64,000 nucleotides of DNA from Cyanobium sp. WAJ14-Wanaka (lineage in GTDB: Bacteria > Cyanobacteriota > Cyanobacteriia > PCC-6307 > Cyanobiaceae): positions 124,001 through 188,000 of the forward strand of contig NZ_JAGQAZ010000001.1 of assembly GCF_024345375.1 (NCBI RefSeq), in the 5' to 3' direction. Position 1 is the stretch's first letter, and the number at the start of each line of letters is the position of its first letter. The notes beneath the pieces are model-generated. The model was given only the letters and a program-made list of their open reading frames with translations. It was not told the DNA's origin and ran no database searches. Below are positions 39,056-48,266 of this stretch, piece after piece. A program made the position numbers and the translations under genes.

Positions 39056-39616
39056 GTGTCCTGTCGACTCACCCTGATCGCCGGCCCCAGCGGCGTCGGT
39101 AAGGGCACCCTGGTGGCCCAGCTGCTCGCCAGGCATCCGGACATCTGGCTATCGGTTTCAGCCACCACCCGTGCCCCCCGGGCTAGGGAGGTGGAGGGGG
39201 AGCACTACTTCTTCTTAAGCCGCGAAAACTTCGAGCAGCAGGTGGCCGCAGCTGGCTTTCTGGAATGGGCTGAATTTTCAGGCAACCTCTACGGCACCCC
39301 CCGGCAGCCGGTGGAGGAGATGCTGGCCCTGGGTCGGCCGGTGTTGCTTGAGATCGAGCTGGAGGGGGCTCGCCAGGTGCGCCAGAGCTTCCCGGCTGGC
39401 TTTCAGGTGCTGATTAAGCCCCCATCCTTTGGGGAACTAGAGCGCCGGATCCGCGGCCGTGGCACCGATGGCGAGGAGGCCATTGCCAAGCGATTGGAGC
39501 GGGCCCGGGTCGAATTGCAGGCGGAGGCCGAATTTGATGGGGTGCTGGTCAATGGCGATTTAGGCGAGGCCCTCGTGGCCCTGGAGCAGATGATCGGCCT
39601 GCCAGCTGGGCAATAA
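39056..39616 (+). CDS. gmk: Guanylate kinase
   Basis: 186 residues from GTG 39056 (a TTG three codons earlier is possible); the open frame upstream is the NFACT shadow. The P-loop is [10 protein letters not shown] (9-18). The GMP-binding segment [20 protein letters not shown] and the [10 protein letters not shown] loop are intact. It phosphorylates GMP to GDP. Its stop is 20 bases before the psaJ terminator hairpin on the other strand. Confidence 0.93.
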   Translation: MSCRLTLIAGPSGVGKGTLVAQLLARHPDIWLSVSATTRAPRAREVEGEHYFFLSRENFEQQVAAAGFLEWAEFSGNLYGTPRQPVEEMLALGRPVLLEIELEGARQVRQSFPAGFQVLIKPPSFGELERRIRGRGTDGEEAIAKRLERARVELQAEAEFDGVLVNGDLGEALVALEQMIGLPAGQ

Positions 39617-39630
39617 ATCGGTTGCGCAAT

Positions 39631-39654
39631 AAAAAAGCGGCCCCTGGGGGCCGC
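39631..39654 (-). terminator. Rho-independent terminator after psaF-psaJ
   Basis: Read on the minus strand, a hairpin with stem GCGGCCC/GGGCCGC and a 4-base loop is followed by six T residues. It lies 25 bases downstream of the psaJ stop. Confidence 0.85.
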
Positions 39655-39678
39655 GATAGCAATCACTACTGGTCCGAC

Positions 39679-39795
39679 TCACATCGGGTGGAACAAAAGG
39701 TCTGGGAAAAAACGGTTGAATTCGATCAGGATACCGGCGGTAATTGAAAACCAGATCGCTGCAAAAACCGGAGCTGTGGTAATAAATTTCTTCAT
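39679..39795 (-). CDS. psaJ: Photosystem I subunit IX
   Basis: 38 residues. One membrane helix ([19 protein letters not shown]) and the ending FPDLLFHPM are diagnostic of PsaJ. It lies beside PsaF in photosystem I and holds some chlorophylls. It starts 48 bases after psaF on the same strand and is followed by a terminator. Confidence 0.95.
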   Translation of the reverse strand: MKKFITTAPVFAAIWFSITAGILIEFNRFFPDLLFHPM

Positions 39796-39843
39796 GGCTC
39801 GGGGCTGTGGAGGAGAGGGAAAGTAAGAAAAGTGCTAATTAAT

Positions 39844-40350
39844 TCAGCGGGGCGAGATAGTCACGTTTTCGTCGGACTCCAGCAACTTGCCGCTTTTCAG
39901 CTCTTGCAGTGCTGCTAGGGGCCACCTAGCCGCTGCCAGGGTGCTCTTGAAGGCCAGCGGAACGTCTATCTGGATTTCTTTCATGGTTGCGTCCTTGTCG
40001 CCGCGGATCGCAATCAGGTAGTTGCGACCAGCCCAGCCAATGCAGCCGGCGATGTAGAGGAAGGCGATGCCGGGGATCACGAAGTCACCGGCATGGCTCC
40101 AGCGGCCATCAACAATCAAGTGGGGCAGGCCATCGGCACCGCAGACAGCCTGGCTGTACATGGCGAAACGGGCCTTGGCTTGGTCGGTTTTGGCCCCGGC
40201 AGCACGCTGTTGGAAGCGGGCGCTTTCGGTGCAGGGGGTCAGGCCGGCCACGTCAGCGTTAGCAACGGGTGCAAAGCCAACCAACAGGAAGAGCGACAGC
40301 AGCACTGCAAAGAGTGGTGCTGAGAACAAACGGGAAAGTAGACGTTGCAT
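39844..40350 (-). CDS. psaF: Photosystem I subunit III
   Basis: 168 residues from ATG 40350. A signal peptide ([20 protein letters not shown]) directs it to the thylakoid lumen. The mature N terminus has [14 protein letters not shown] and the paired cysteine [14 protein letters not shown] membrane helix ([18 protein letters not shown]) follows. In algae and plants PsaF helps dock plastocyanin; in cyanobacteria it is mainly structural. It forms an operon with psaJ and is divergent from tsaD. Confidence 0.95.
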   Translation of the reverse strand: MQRLLSRLFSAPLFAVLLSLFLLVGFAPVANADVAGLTPCTESARFQQRAAGAKTDQAKARFAMYSQAVCGADGLPHLIVDGRWSHAGDFVIPGIAFLYIAGCIGWAGRNYLIAIRGDKDATMKEIQIDVPLAFKSTLAAARWPLAALQELKSGKLLESDENVTISPR

Positions 40351-40411
40351 CAGACGCAATGCCGCGGGGCAAGATGTCACCCTCGGACAGTACGAGCCCT
40401 CTCCCTAGCTA

Positions 40412-41479
40412 ATGGCCACCGTTCTCGCCCTCGAAACAAGTTGTGACGAGTCGGCGGCAGCGATTGTGAGCGATCAAACGGTGCTCGCCAGTGCGGTGGC
40501 CTCCCAGGTGGAGGAGCACGCCCTTTGGGGCGGAGTGGTGCCCGAAATTGCCTCACGCAGGCACGTGGAAGCCCTGCCGGCCCTGATCGACCAGGTCTGC
40601 GTCGAGAGCGGCGTGGCCATGGCCGACCTCGATGCGATTGCGGCCACGGCTGCCCCTGGTTTGGTGGGGGCCCTGTTGGTGGCCTCGGTCACCGGGCGCA
40701 CCCTGGCCCGTTTGCACGGCAAGCCCTTTTTGGGCGTCCATCACCTGGAGGGGCACCTCTGTTCGGTGCAGTTGGGCGAGCCCCTGCCGGCAGGTCCATA
40801 TTTGGTCCTGTTGGTCAGTGGCGGCCACACCGAGCTGGTGCGGGTTGATGCCCCTGGGCGCTACCGCGGCCTGGGCCGCAGCCACGACGATGCCGCCGGT
40901 GAGGCCTTCGACAAGGTGGCCCGACTGCTGGGCCTGGGCTACCCCGGGGGGCCTGCGATTGAGCTGGCAGCCCGGGCGGGAGATGCGAACCGTTTTGCCC
41001 TGCCCAAGGGCCGGGTCTCCAGGCCAGAGGGTGGTTTTTATCCCTACGACTTCAGCTTCAGTGGCCTCAAAACGGCGATGCTGCGCCAGGTGCGGGCCCT
41101 GGAGGTCAGCGCGGATGGTGGGGGCGCGTCCCTGCCCCTAGCTGACCTAGCGGCCAGCTTTGAACGGGTGGTGGCCGAGGTGCTGGTGGAGCGCAGTTGC
41201 CGCTGTGCCCTCGACCAGGGCCTGGGCACCTTGGTGCTGGTGGGGGGGGTGGCAGCTAACCGGCGCTTGAGGGATCTGCTGGAGCTCAGGTGCCGGCGAG
41301 ATGGCCTCCAGTGGCGTGTGGCACCGCTGGCCTACTGCACCGATAACGCCGCCATGGTGGGGGTGGCTGCTGCTGAACGCTTTAGGGCCGGGGCAACCAG
41401 TCCTTGCGACCTGGGGGTGGCACCCCGGTTGCCCCTGGAGCAGGCCCACCGTCTCTACGAACCCCAAGCTTGCTTTTAA
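40412..41479 (+). CDS. tsaD: tRNA threonylcarbamoyladenosine transferase subunit
   Basis: 355 residues. TsaD/Kae1 family: [15 protein letters not shown] at the start, the metal-binding HHLEGH (110-115), SGGHTELV, and [14 protein letters not shown] near the C terminus. With TsaB and TsaE it makes the universal t6A37 base of ANN-reading tRNAs. It is divergent from psaF, with the promoter region in the 61 bases between. Confidence 0.95.
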   Translation: MATVLALETSCDESAAAIVSDQTVLASAVASQVEEHALWGGVVPEIASRRHVEALPALIDQVCVESGVAMADLDAIAATAAPGLVGALLVASVTGRTLARLHGKPFLGVHHLEGHLCSVQLGEPLPAGPYLVLLVSGGHTELVRVDAPGRYRGLGRSHDDAAGEAFDKVARLLGLGYPGGPAIELAARAGDANRFALPKGRVSRPEGGFYPYDFSFSGLKTAMLRQVRALEVSADGGGASLPLADLAASFERVVAEVLVERSCRCALDQGLGTLVLVGGVAANRRLRDLLELRCRRDGLQWRVAPLAYCTDNAAMVGVAAAERFRAGATSPCDLGVAPRLPLEQAHRLYEPQACF

Positions 41480-41518
41480 TGCCCTTAGGCTTGCCGGGTC
41501 CGGCATCGGAGTAGCGCG

Positions 41519-41683
41519 ATGGGCGAACTCGATCCAAAAGGCGAGCCTGTTAACCCCACTGAGCTGAATGCTTGGCGCCGAGGCATTACACCCCAGGCCG
41601 AGATCTGGAATGGCCGGCTGGCGATGATTGGTCTATCGGTAGGGCTGTCTGTGCTGCTTTTGGCCAGGCTGGCTTCCCACTGA
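41519..41683 (+). CDS. hli: High-light-inducible protein (Hlip)
   Basis: 54 residues. The Lhc-like helix has the chlorophyll-binding mark EIWNGRLAMIGLSVGLSVLL. Hlips protect photosystem II assembly intermediates under high light. It lies 39 bases after tsaD, on the same strand. Confidence 0.9.
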   Translation: MGELDPKGEPVNPTELNAWRRGITPQAEIWNGRLAMIGLSVGLSVLLLARLASH

Positions 41684-41720
41684 GCAACCTTCGTAGGATC
41701 CACCTGTCTGCAACGCCTTG

Positions 41721-42836
41721 GTGACCAAGCCCCTTGTCACGATCGTGCTGGGTACCCGGCCAGAAGCCATCAAGTTGGCGCCGGTGATCCTGGCCTTCCA
41801 GCGGGCTGGGGATTTCCGCACCCGGGTGGTGCTCACCGGCCAGCACCGCGAGATGGTGAGCCAGGTGATGGAGCTGTTTGGCCTCCAGGCCGACCACGAT
41901 TTGGCGCTGATGGCGCCTAAGCAGACCCTCACCCACATCACCTGCGCAGCCCTTACAGGGCTCAAGGAGGAATTTGGGGCCCATCCCCCCGATCTGGTGC
42001 TGGTGCAAGGCGACACCACTACGGCTTTTGCATCGGCCCTGGCGGCCTTCTACGAGCAGATTCCGGTGGGCCATGTGGAGGCTGGGCTCCGCACCGACAA
42101 CATCTTTGATCCCTTTCCGGAAGAGGCCAATCGCCGCCTGATCTCCCAGGTGGCCCTGCTCCACTTCGCGCCCACGGGTGTTTCCGCTGCGAATCTGCGG
42201 GCTTCCGGGGTGGTGGGCGAGATCATCACCACGGGCAACACGGTTATCGACGCCCTGCTGTTGATGGCTGAGAAGGCCCCGCCCTTTGCTTTGCCTGGCC
42301 TGGATTTGGAGCATCAGCGGCTGATCCTGGCCACGGTGCACCGGCGTGAAAACTGGGGGGATCGGCTCGAGGAAATTGGCCGGGGTTTCCGGGAACTACT
42401 AGATCGCTTCCCGGATACGGCCCTGTTGCTGCCGCTGCATCGCAACCCCACGGTGCGGGAGCCCCTGCAGGCCCTGCTGGGCGACCATCCCCGGGCCTTT
42501 TTGGTCGAGCCCCTCGATTACGACCAACTGGTGGCGGCAATGCGCAGTTGCAGCTTGGTGTTGAGCGATTCCGGTGGCCTGCAGGAGGAGGCGCCGGCCC
42601 TAGGTAAGCCCGTTTTAGTGCTGCGCCGCACCACCGAGCGACCAGAGGCCATAGATGCGGGCACGGCCAAATTGATTGGTACCGACTGCGCCGACATCGT
42701 GGCTGAGGCCAGCCGCCTGCTGGAGGATCCCGAGGCCTATGGGGCCATGGCCAGGGCCCATAACCCCTTTGGTGATGGCCAGGCCAGTGGCCGGATCGTG
42801 GAGGCAGCACGCCAATTTTTAACTGCCCTCCCCTAG
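41721..42836 (+). CDS. wecB: UDP-N-acetylglucosamine 2-epimerase
   Basis: 371 residues from GTG 41721 (TTG 41718 is adjacent). The non-hydrolysing epimerase pattern is complete: IVLGTRPEAIKLAPVI, VQGDTTTAFASALAAF, HVEAGLRTDNIFDPFPEEANR, ATVHRRENWG and LSDSGGLQEEAPALGKPVLV. It makes UDP-ManNAc for surface polysaccharide. nanE, a ManNAc-6-P enzyme, is 20 kb away. Confidence 0.93.
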   Translation: MTKPLVTIVLGTRPEAIKLAPVILAFQRAGDFRTRVVLTGQHREMVSQVMELFGLQADHDLALMAPKQTLTHITCAALTGLKEEFGAHPPDLVLVQGDTTTAFASALAAFYEQIPVGHVEAGLRTDNIFDPFPEEANRRLISQVALLHFAPTGVSAANLRASGVVGEIITTGNTVIDALLLMAEKAPPFALPGLDLEHQRLILATVHRRENWGDRLEEIGRGFRELLDRFPDTALLLPLHRNPTVREPLQALLGDHPRAFLVEPLDYDQLVAAMRSCSLVLSDSGGLQEEAPALGKPVLVLRRTTERPEAIDAGTAKLIGTDCADIVAEASRLLEDPEAYGAMARAHNPFGDGQASGRIVEAARQFLTALP

Positions 42837-42859
42837 GAGAATAAACCCAGGCCTAGCCC

Positions 42860-44086
42860 CTACTTCCTTTTCTTGGCCCAGGGGGGCAGGTCAATGAATA
42901 CCTGGGTTCCGCTGCTGAGGCCCGAGATGATTTGGGTACTTTTGCCACTGCTGATGCCCAATTCCACCGGCTGGAATTTGGGCTGGTTGTCCGGCCCCAC
43001 CAGCAGCACCCCGGGCCGGCCGTCTTCCGTAACCACTGCCACGGTTGGGATCAGGGTTTTGGCCTCAATCCTGCCGGTCTGAAAGCCCACGTCCGCGGTC
43101 ATGCCGATGCGCAGGCCCGTGGGGCGCTCCACAAAGTTCAGGACCACATCGAAGGAGGTCACGTTGTTCAGTTTTACGGCCCGGGGGGTGATCCGTTTGA
43201 CCTGGGCTGCAAAGCGCTTATCTGGGAAGGCGTCCACCCGCACGGAGGCGTTTTGGCCCAGGCGAATGCGGCCGATATCACTCTCTGGCACCTTGGCGAC
43301 CACCTCCAGGCCTTGGGCCAATTCCACGATCGATGAACTGGTGGCTCCTGCGGTGGCCGAGGCTGTGGTGGTAGGGGTCACGAAGGAGCCCGGATCGGCA
43401 AAGCGTTGGCTGATCACGCCGCCAAAGGGGGCCCGTACCACCAATTCCTGGCGCTCCACCCCACGGGCTTCCAGCCGTTGCTTGGCTGCCTCCGCGGCCT
43501 CCAGATCCACCAGATAGGAGCTGCGCACTTTCTCGTAGTCGTTGCGACTGATGGCCCGCTGGCGGTAAAGCCCCCCATTGCGCTGTAATTCGCTGCGACT
43601 ACGGGCCAGCTGGGCCTGGGCTGAGCGCAGATTTGCACCCAATTCTTTTAGTCGGTCTTCCAGGTCGCCGCTGTCCATGCGGGCCAGGGGTTGCCCTTGG
43701 GTTACGGCATCACCCTCCTCCACGTAGAGCGCTTCGATCACTCCTTGGCGTTTGGGGCTCACATTTACCCTTTTTTCGGCGGCCAATTCGCCCGTGGCAC
43801 TGACCACCCCAGGCAGGCTGCCGGATTCAGCCCTCACTGTGTAGTTGGGCAGCTGGCGGCCAATTGCTCCCTGGCGCTGCTGGGAAATTGCCACCCCTGC
43901 CAGCAGCACCACACCAGCGCCCGCACCTAGCCAGATGCGTCGCCGCCGCAACCAATTGGGAATAGGGAAGCTAGTGATGGGGCTTAAAAGGCGTTGGCCT
44001 AATTCTGGCTGGTGATTGGGGCTTGGTGCGGGTGCTTGGTGAGGGGGGCTCGGACCTTTGCGGGGCGCCCCGTAGATTTCAGCCAT
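42860..44086 (-). CDS. Periplasmic adaptor of an exporter (MacA/DevB/HlyD-type)
   Basis: 408 residues if started at ATG 44086. An N-terminal membrane anchor (WLGAGAGVVLLAGVA) precedes a lipoyl half-motif (GVVSATGELAAEKRVNVSP), a coiled-coil hairpin (about 145-230) and beta domains with VRAPFGGVISQRF. It links an inner-membrane exporter to an outer channel. The start is uncertain: ATG 44086 shares bases with the divergent ychF start, and a TTG at 43951 would leave a promoter gap. No permease is adjacent; a matching ATPase is at 5.6-6.3 kb. Confidence 0.8.
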   Translation of the reverse strand: MAEIYGAPRKGPSPPHQAPAPSPNHQPELGQRLLSPITSFPIPNWLRRRRIWLGAGAGVVLLAGVAISQQRQGAIGRQLPNYTVRAESGSLPGVVSATGELAAEKRVNVSPKRQGVIEALYVEEGDAVTQGQPLARMDSGDLEDRLKELGANLRSAQAQLARSRSELQRNGGLYRQRAISRNDYEKVRSSYLVDLEAAEAAKQRLEARGVERQELVVRAPFGGVISQRFADPGSFVTPTTTASATAGATSSSIVELAQGLEVVAKVPESDIGRIRLGQNASVRVDAFPDKRFAAQVKRITPRAVKLNNVTSFDVVLNFVERPTGLRIGMTADVGFQTGRIEAKTLIPTVAVVTEDGRPGVLLVGPDNQPKFQPVELGISSGKSTQIISGLSSGTQVFIDLPPWAKKRK

Positions 44087-45176
44087 GCTTAAAGCCGGAA
44101 TTGTGGGGCTGCCCAACGTGGGCAAATCCACCCTCTTCAATGCCCTGGTCTCCAATGCCCAGGCCGAGGCAGCCAACTATCCCTTCTGCACGATCGAGCC
44201 CAACTCAGGGGTGGTTTCGGTGCCCGATGGCCGGCTTGCCCGGCTCTCGGCCCTATCGGGCTCGAAGGAGCTAATTGCCACCAGGGTGGAGTTTGTTGAT
44301 ATCGCTGGCCTGGTCAAAGGCGCCAGCCAGGGGGAGGGCCTGGGCAACAAGTTTTTGGCCAACATCCGGGAGGTGGACGCCATCGTCCACGTGGTGCGCT
44401 GCTTTGAAAACGACGACGTGATTCACGTTTCTGGTTCCGTAGGACCTGCCCGTGATGCCGAAATAATCAACCTGGAGCTGGGCCTGGCGGATCTGGCCCA
44501 AATAGAAAAGCGGCGCGAGCGGCTCAAAAAGCAGGCCCGCACCAGCAAGGAGGCCCAGGTGGAAGACGAAGCCCTGGCCCTGATCCAGGCGGAGCTGGAG
44601 GCGGGGGGCGCTGCCCGCAATGTGCCGATCAGCGAAGAAGTGGCCGCCATGGTCAAGCCCCTGGGCCTGCTCACGGCCAAGCCGATCATCTACGCCACCA
44701 ATGTGAGCGAAGACGACCTCGCCGAGGGCAACGCCTTTGTGGAGGAGGTGCGGCAGCTGGCGGCCCAGGAGGGTGCCAAAACCGTGCGCATTTCCGCCCA
44801 GGTGGAGGCGGAACTAATTGAACTGCCGCTGGAGGAACGGGGCGAGTTTTTGGCCGGTTTAGGGGTGAGTGAGGGGGGGCTGCAAAGCCTGATCAGGGCG
44901 ACCTATGAGCTTCTGGGCCTGCGCACCTATTTCACCACCGGCGAGAAGGAAACCCGCGCCTGGACGATCAAGGCCGGCATGACTGCCCCCCAGGCGGCTG
45001 GGGTGATTCACACCGATTTCGAGCGGGGCTTTATCCGGGCCCAAACCATCGGCTGCAAACAACTTTTGGAGGCGGGCTCCCTTGTCGAAGCCAAGGCCAA
45101 GGGCTGGTTGCGGGCTGAGGGCAAGGAGTATGTGGTGCAGGAGGGCGACGTGATGGAGTTTTTGTTCAACGTGTGA
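44085..45176 (+). CDS. ychF: Redox-regulated ATPase YchF
   Basis: 363 residues. Obg-type P-loop [10 protein letters not shown]3 [17 protein letters not shown], and a C-terminal TGS domain ([19 protein letters not shown]...). The NKxD position reads NVSE, typical of YchF, which prefers ATP. It binds ribosomes and the stress response. Its ATG lies in a CATG shared with the opposite-strand adaptor. Confidence 0.95.
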   Translation: MLKAGIVGLPNVGKSTLFNALVSNAQAEAANYPFCTIEPNSGVVSVPDGRLARLSALSGSKELIATRVEFVDIAGLVKGASQGEGLGNKFLANIREVDAIVHVVRCFENDDVIHVSGSVGPARDAEIINLELGLADLAQIEKRRERLKKQARTSKEAQVEDEALALIQAELEAGGAARNVPISEEVAAMVKPLGLLTAKPIIYATNVSEDDLAEGNAFVEEVRQLAAQEGAKTVRISAQVEAELIELPLEERGEFLAGLGVSEGGLQSLIRATYELLGLRTYFTTGEKETRAWTIKAGMTAPQAAGVIHTDFERGFIRAQTIGCKQLLEAGSLVEAKAKGWLRAEGKEYVVQEGDVMEFLFNV

Positions 45177-45219
45177 GCCGGAACAGGCCCCAAAATGGAT
45201 GACACCTAGCCGTTGAGTC

Positions 45220-45429
45220 ATGACTGCACCCTCTGCGCCCGAACCAGCCGCCCCCATCGGGGATGACGGTGCCACGACCCACGACTTCGATGCCCAAAAG
45301 GAGCTCCATCGCCAGATCCGCAACGATCCCGACTACGACGACTGGGAGTACGGCACCGAGCCCCTGCCCCATGAGGCCTGGGTTCCTAAGAAGCCAGGGG
45401 CTTCGGCTTCAACCAGCGCACCAGACTGA
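45220..45429 (+). CDS. Small acidic hypothetical protein
   Basis: 69 residues, ATG start, rich in Asp/Pro, with DPDYDDWEYGTEPLPHEAWV in the middle and disordered ends. No membrane segment. I do not recognise a family. The last 44 bases overlap the convergent MFS gene, so the tail is less certain. Confidence 0.5.
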   Translation: MTAPSAPEPAAPIGDDGATTHDFDAQKELHRQIRNDPDYDDWEYGTEPLPHEAWVPKKPGASASTSAPD

Positions 45430-46621
45430 GGCCCGCCAAGCAAAGGATGGCTGTGCCGCTCCATAGGGCCAGCCCGTTGCCGAATCCCTCCAGGGCCCAG
45501 CCCGCCACCAAGGGTGCCGCCAGGGCGCTGATGGCAAAGCATTGGGAAAATAGGGCCATGGCCAATCCCTGGTGCTCCCTGGGCGTCAGCTCGATCACCG
45601 CCTCTGTGGCAATGGGCAGGAAGGCCGCTTCACCGATCGCCAGGGGCAGCTGGGCCGCAACCACCAGAACCAGGCCCTGACGGCTGAGGGCCGAGAGGGC
45701 CAAGAGGGCAGTGCCACAGGCAAAGGCCACCAGGCTTAGCCCCAGTCCCTGGGCTACTGGGCGCTTGGCCAGGGCCTGGCCTAGGGGCCACTGGATCAAC
45801 ACCAAGATGCTCAGCTGCAGGCCAATCAACAGGGCCCCCAGGCCTTCCTGCATGGCGGGTCGCTCCAGTCCGCCCCGCACTAAATCCAGGGGCAGGGCGC
45901 TCTGCATTAGGGCAGGCAGGGCAGTGGCCAGCAGGGTGATTGCCAATACCGGCAGCAGGGGCGGCAGCCATTGGCGAGCCGCACTGAGGCGATTGTGGCT
46001 TTCGGCTTTTTGCGGCACCGGCAGCGGCCGCAGCAGCAGAAGAAGGACCACGGCCAGGGCGCAAAAGATATCGATGGCGTAGATACCCCTAAGGCTCCCC
46101 TGGCCCGCCAGCAGGGCCCCCAGTAGGGCGCCAGCGGCGATTCCTGCCGCATCCGCACTGCGCACCAGGGCATAGCCCCGGGCCGAGGGAATCGGCCGTG
46201 CTCCGCTACTGCAGCTAAGGGGCACGGCCAACTCAATGGCGGGCCAATAGAAGCCAGCCGCAATCCCCAGCAGAATCTGCCCCCCCAGGTATGCCGGAAA
46301 GGAGCTGGCAGATAGGAGCCTGATGTCTCCGGCGATCGCGGCAATGGCGGCCAAGAGCACCGGTAGGGCGCAACTGCAACCCCGATCGAGCATCAGGCCA
46401 CTGAGCAATCTGCCGAAGGTGCCAGCCAAAGCAGCCAGGCCAATGCCTTCGGTGACGGCCCTGGCGCTGAAGGAGGCATGGTGAAAGACGATGGGTGTCA
46501 GATAAATCACCCCACCGGCCCCCATCGAGGCCACCAAGCGAATCCAGGCCACTTCCCTCAACGCCGCGGGAAACTGGCTCCACCAAGACCTGGCAGGGGT
46601 CTTTGCCTGAGGAGATGTCAA
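45386..46621 (-). CDS. MFS transporter
   Basis: 411 residues with 12 predicted membrane helices in two halves. The loop RLVASMGAGGVIYLTPI begins the first helix; the central loop (about 205-230) is basic. The start is a TTG at 46621, overlapping the divergent hydrolase start by 7 bases. Substrate unknown; the family includes drug and sugar exporters. Confidence 0.8.
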   Translation of the reverse strand: MTSPQAKTPARSWWSQFPAALREVAWIRLVASMGAGGVIYLTPIVFHHASFSARAVTEGIGLAALAGTFGRLLSGLMLDRGCSCALPVLLAAIAAIAGDIRLLSASSFPAYLGGQILLGIAAGFYWPAIELAVPLSCSSGARPIPSARGYALVRSADAAGIAAGALLGALLAGQGSLRGIYAIDIFCALAVVLLLLLRPLPVPQKAESHNRLSAARQWLPPLLPVLAITLLATALPALMQSALPLDLVRGGLERPAMQEGLGALLIGLQLSILVLIQWPLGQALAKRPVAQGLGLSLVAFACGTALLALSALSRQGLVLVVAAQLPLAIGEAAFLPIATEAVIELTPREHQGLAMALFSQCFAISALAAPLVAGWALEGFGNGLALWSGTAILCLAGLSLVRWLKPKPLAS

Positions 46622-48219
46622 ACCGCCTTCACTTCATTGGAGCTCTGGTAGCCAGTCTGCTGTTGGCTTCCCCTGGATTGGCAACCCAGCAGATCCAGGT
46701 GCGTCTCGATGGGCTGACCCTGCCGGTCAATCTTCAAGAGTTGGAGGATTGGAGCCTCCATCCAGACCGCAGTGATGGCGATCTGAAGGCTTGGTTGAGT
46801 CTGTTGGATCGGCAGGATCGCCAGGCCCTGGCCAAGATTTTGCAGGCCCCTTTGCTGAGGGAGCAGAGCTTTGGCTACCAGTTGCTGAACAGCCGCACGG
46901 GGGAGCAGCTGATCGCTGCCCTCGACGACCTGATCACCTCTGACAGTGGCCAGAGCACCTCTCCTGTTTTCCTGGCCACCCTGCGGCAAATGCTGCAGCA
47001 GAACCGGCCGGTCACGGCGATTGACCTGCTTAAAAACTTTCCCCTGGAAAGGTTGACCATCAATCTCGATGGCCTGGTGGCTTTGGCGGGCCAATGGCGT
47101 TTCCAGTTGGATCAACAGAGCCTGGCCTTGCAGCGGCTGCGCCAGCTGCCCCTGCCCCGTCGGCAGTCACTGCCCTATGGCATCAAGGCCGGCAGCCAGG
47201 ATCAGCCCCTGCAGGTGGAGTTGGCGGTGGTGCATCGCTCCACCCCCTTGCCCTTGAGGATTTGGCCTGCTCTGCAGTCAAGGCCTGGACCTTGGATTTT
47301 GCTGATGCCCGGCCTGGGCGGCAGTGGCGACCAACTCAGTTGGCTGGCCCAATCCCTGGCGGAGCGGGGCTGGCCGGTGGTTCTTTTGGAGCACCCCGGC
47401 AGTGACGACCGGGCCGTTGAAGATGCCCTTTTGGGGTATATCCCACCGCCCGGGGCAGAGGCCCTCCCCCAGCGCCTGGCTGATGTGCAGGCCGTACTGC
47501 GGGCCCAGGGGGAAGGCTCTTTGCCGCCGCTGGGGCCAGAGCCCACGGGCCGCCAGGGGGTGGTGCTGATGGGCCATTCCCTAGGCGCCCTTACGGCCCT
47601 GATGGGAAGTGGTTTGGTCCCTGAGGCAGGCCTGGGCAGTCGCTGTAGCTCTGCCAAGGGTGATTTGCCCCTGGCAAATCTCTCGCGCCTGCTCCAATGC
47701 CAATTGCCACCGATCACCGGCGATTCGGCACCCGGCCCCGCTACTGCTGCCCCTGCCGCGGTCGGGGAGGCGCCCGTGGTGGCCGTGGTGGCCTTTAACG
47801 GCTTTGGCAGCCTGCTTTGGCCTTCAGGCGGGATCGGTAATTTGACGGTGCCCGTGCTGATGGTCGGGGGCAGCATGGACCTGGTGACCCCACCGGTGCA
47901 GGAGCAATTAGGCCTGTTCATCAATGCCCGCCACCCCCGTAGCCGTCTGGTGTTGGTGGAGGGGGGCAGCCACTTTTCCGTCGTGCGCGTTGCCAAACCT
48001 GAAAAGGCCCTGTTTCGCCTGGGCAGCGAATGGGTGGGCAGCGATCCCCTCAAGGTTCAGGATTTGATGTTGGGAGTCACCACAGAGTTTTTGCAGGGTT
48101 TCGAATATCCCTTCTTGCTCTCCCCCCAGCGCCGCGTTCAAGCCGGGCTTAGTGCCTATGTGCTCGATCAAAATATGGCCCGCCGCTGGCGGGGGAAGCT
48201 TCAAGCCTGGCCCTTCTGA
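46615..48219 (+). CDS. Secreted alpha/beta hydrolase with DUF1400 domain
   Basis: 534 residues from ATG 46615, with a GAGGAG ribosome site just upstream. A signal peptide (ALVASLLLASPGLAT) is followed by a DUF1400 region (about 25-150), then an alpha/beta hydrolase domain with nucleophile GHSLG and GGSMDLVTPP plus EGGSHFS for the other catalytic residues. Cyanobacterial relatives are predicted lipases or dienelactone-hydrolase-like. Substrate unknown. Confidence 0.85.
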   Translation: MSNRLHFIGALVASLLLASPGLATQQIQVRLDGLTLPVNLQELEDWSLHPDRSDGDLKAWLSLLDRQDRQALAKILQAPLLREQSFGYQLLNSRTGEQLIAALDDLITSDSGQSTSPVFLATLRQMLQQNRPVTAIDLLKNFPLERLTINLDGLVALAGQWRFQLDQQSLALQRLRQLPLPRRQSLPYGIKAGSQDQPLQVELAVVHRSTPLPLRIWPALQSRPGPWILLMPGLGGSGDQLSWLAQSLAERGWPVVLLEHPGSDDRAVEDALLGYIPPPGAEALPQRLADVQAVLRAQGEGSLPPLGPEPTGRQGVVLMGHSLGALTALMGSGLVPEAGLGSRCSSAKGDLPLANLSRLLQCQLPPITGDSAPGPATAAPAAVGEAPVVAVVAFNGFGSLLWPSGGIGNLTVPVLMVGGSMDLVTPPVQEQLGLFINARHPRSRLVLVEGGSHFSVVRVAKPEKALFRLGSEWVGSDPLKVQDLMLGVTTEFLQGFEYPFLLSPQRRVQAGLSAYVLDQNMARRWRGKLQAWPF

Positions 48220-48226
48220 GTGCTCC

Positions 48227-48266
48227 CTAAAAATGGGGGTCCTCTAAAAATTGGGGGCCTCTAAAA
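48227..48266. repeat. 17-base tandem repeat at the 3' end of the oppB-like gene
   Basis: Two 17-base units starting CTAAAAATGGGGG and CTAAAAATTGGGGG, then a partial third CTAAAAC. They lie in the convergent gap between the DUF1400 hydrolase and the permease and include the permease stop. Possibly a slipped duplication or a weak terminator. Confidence 0.7.
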
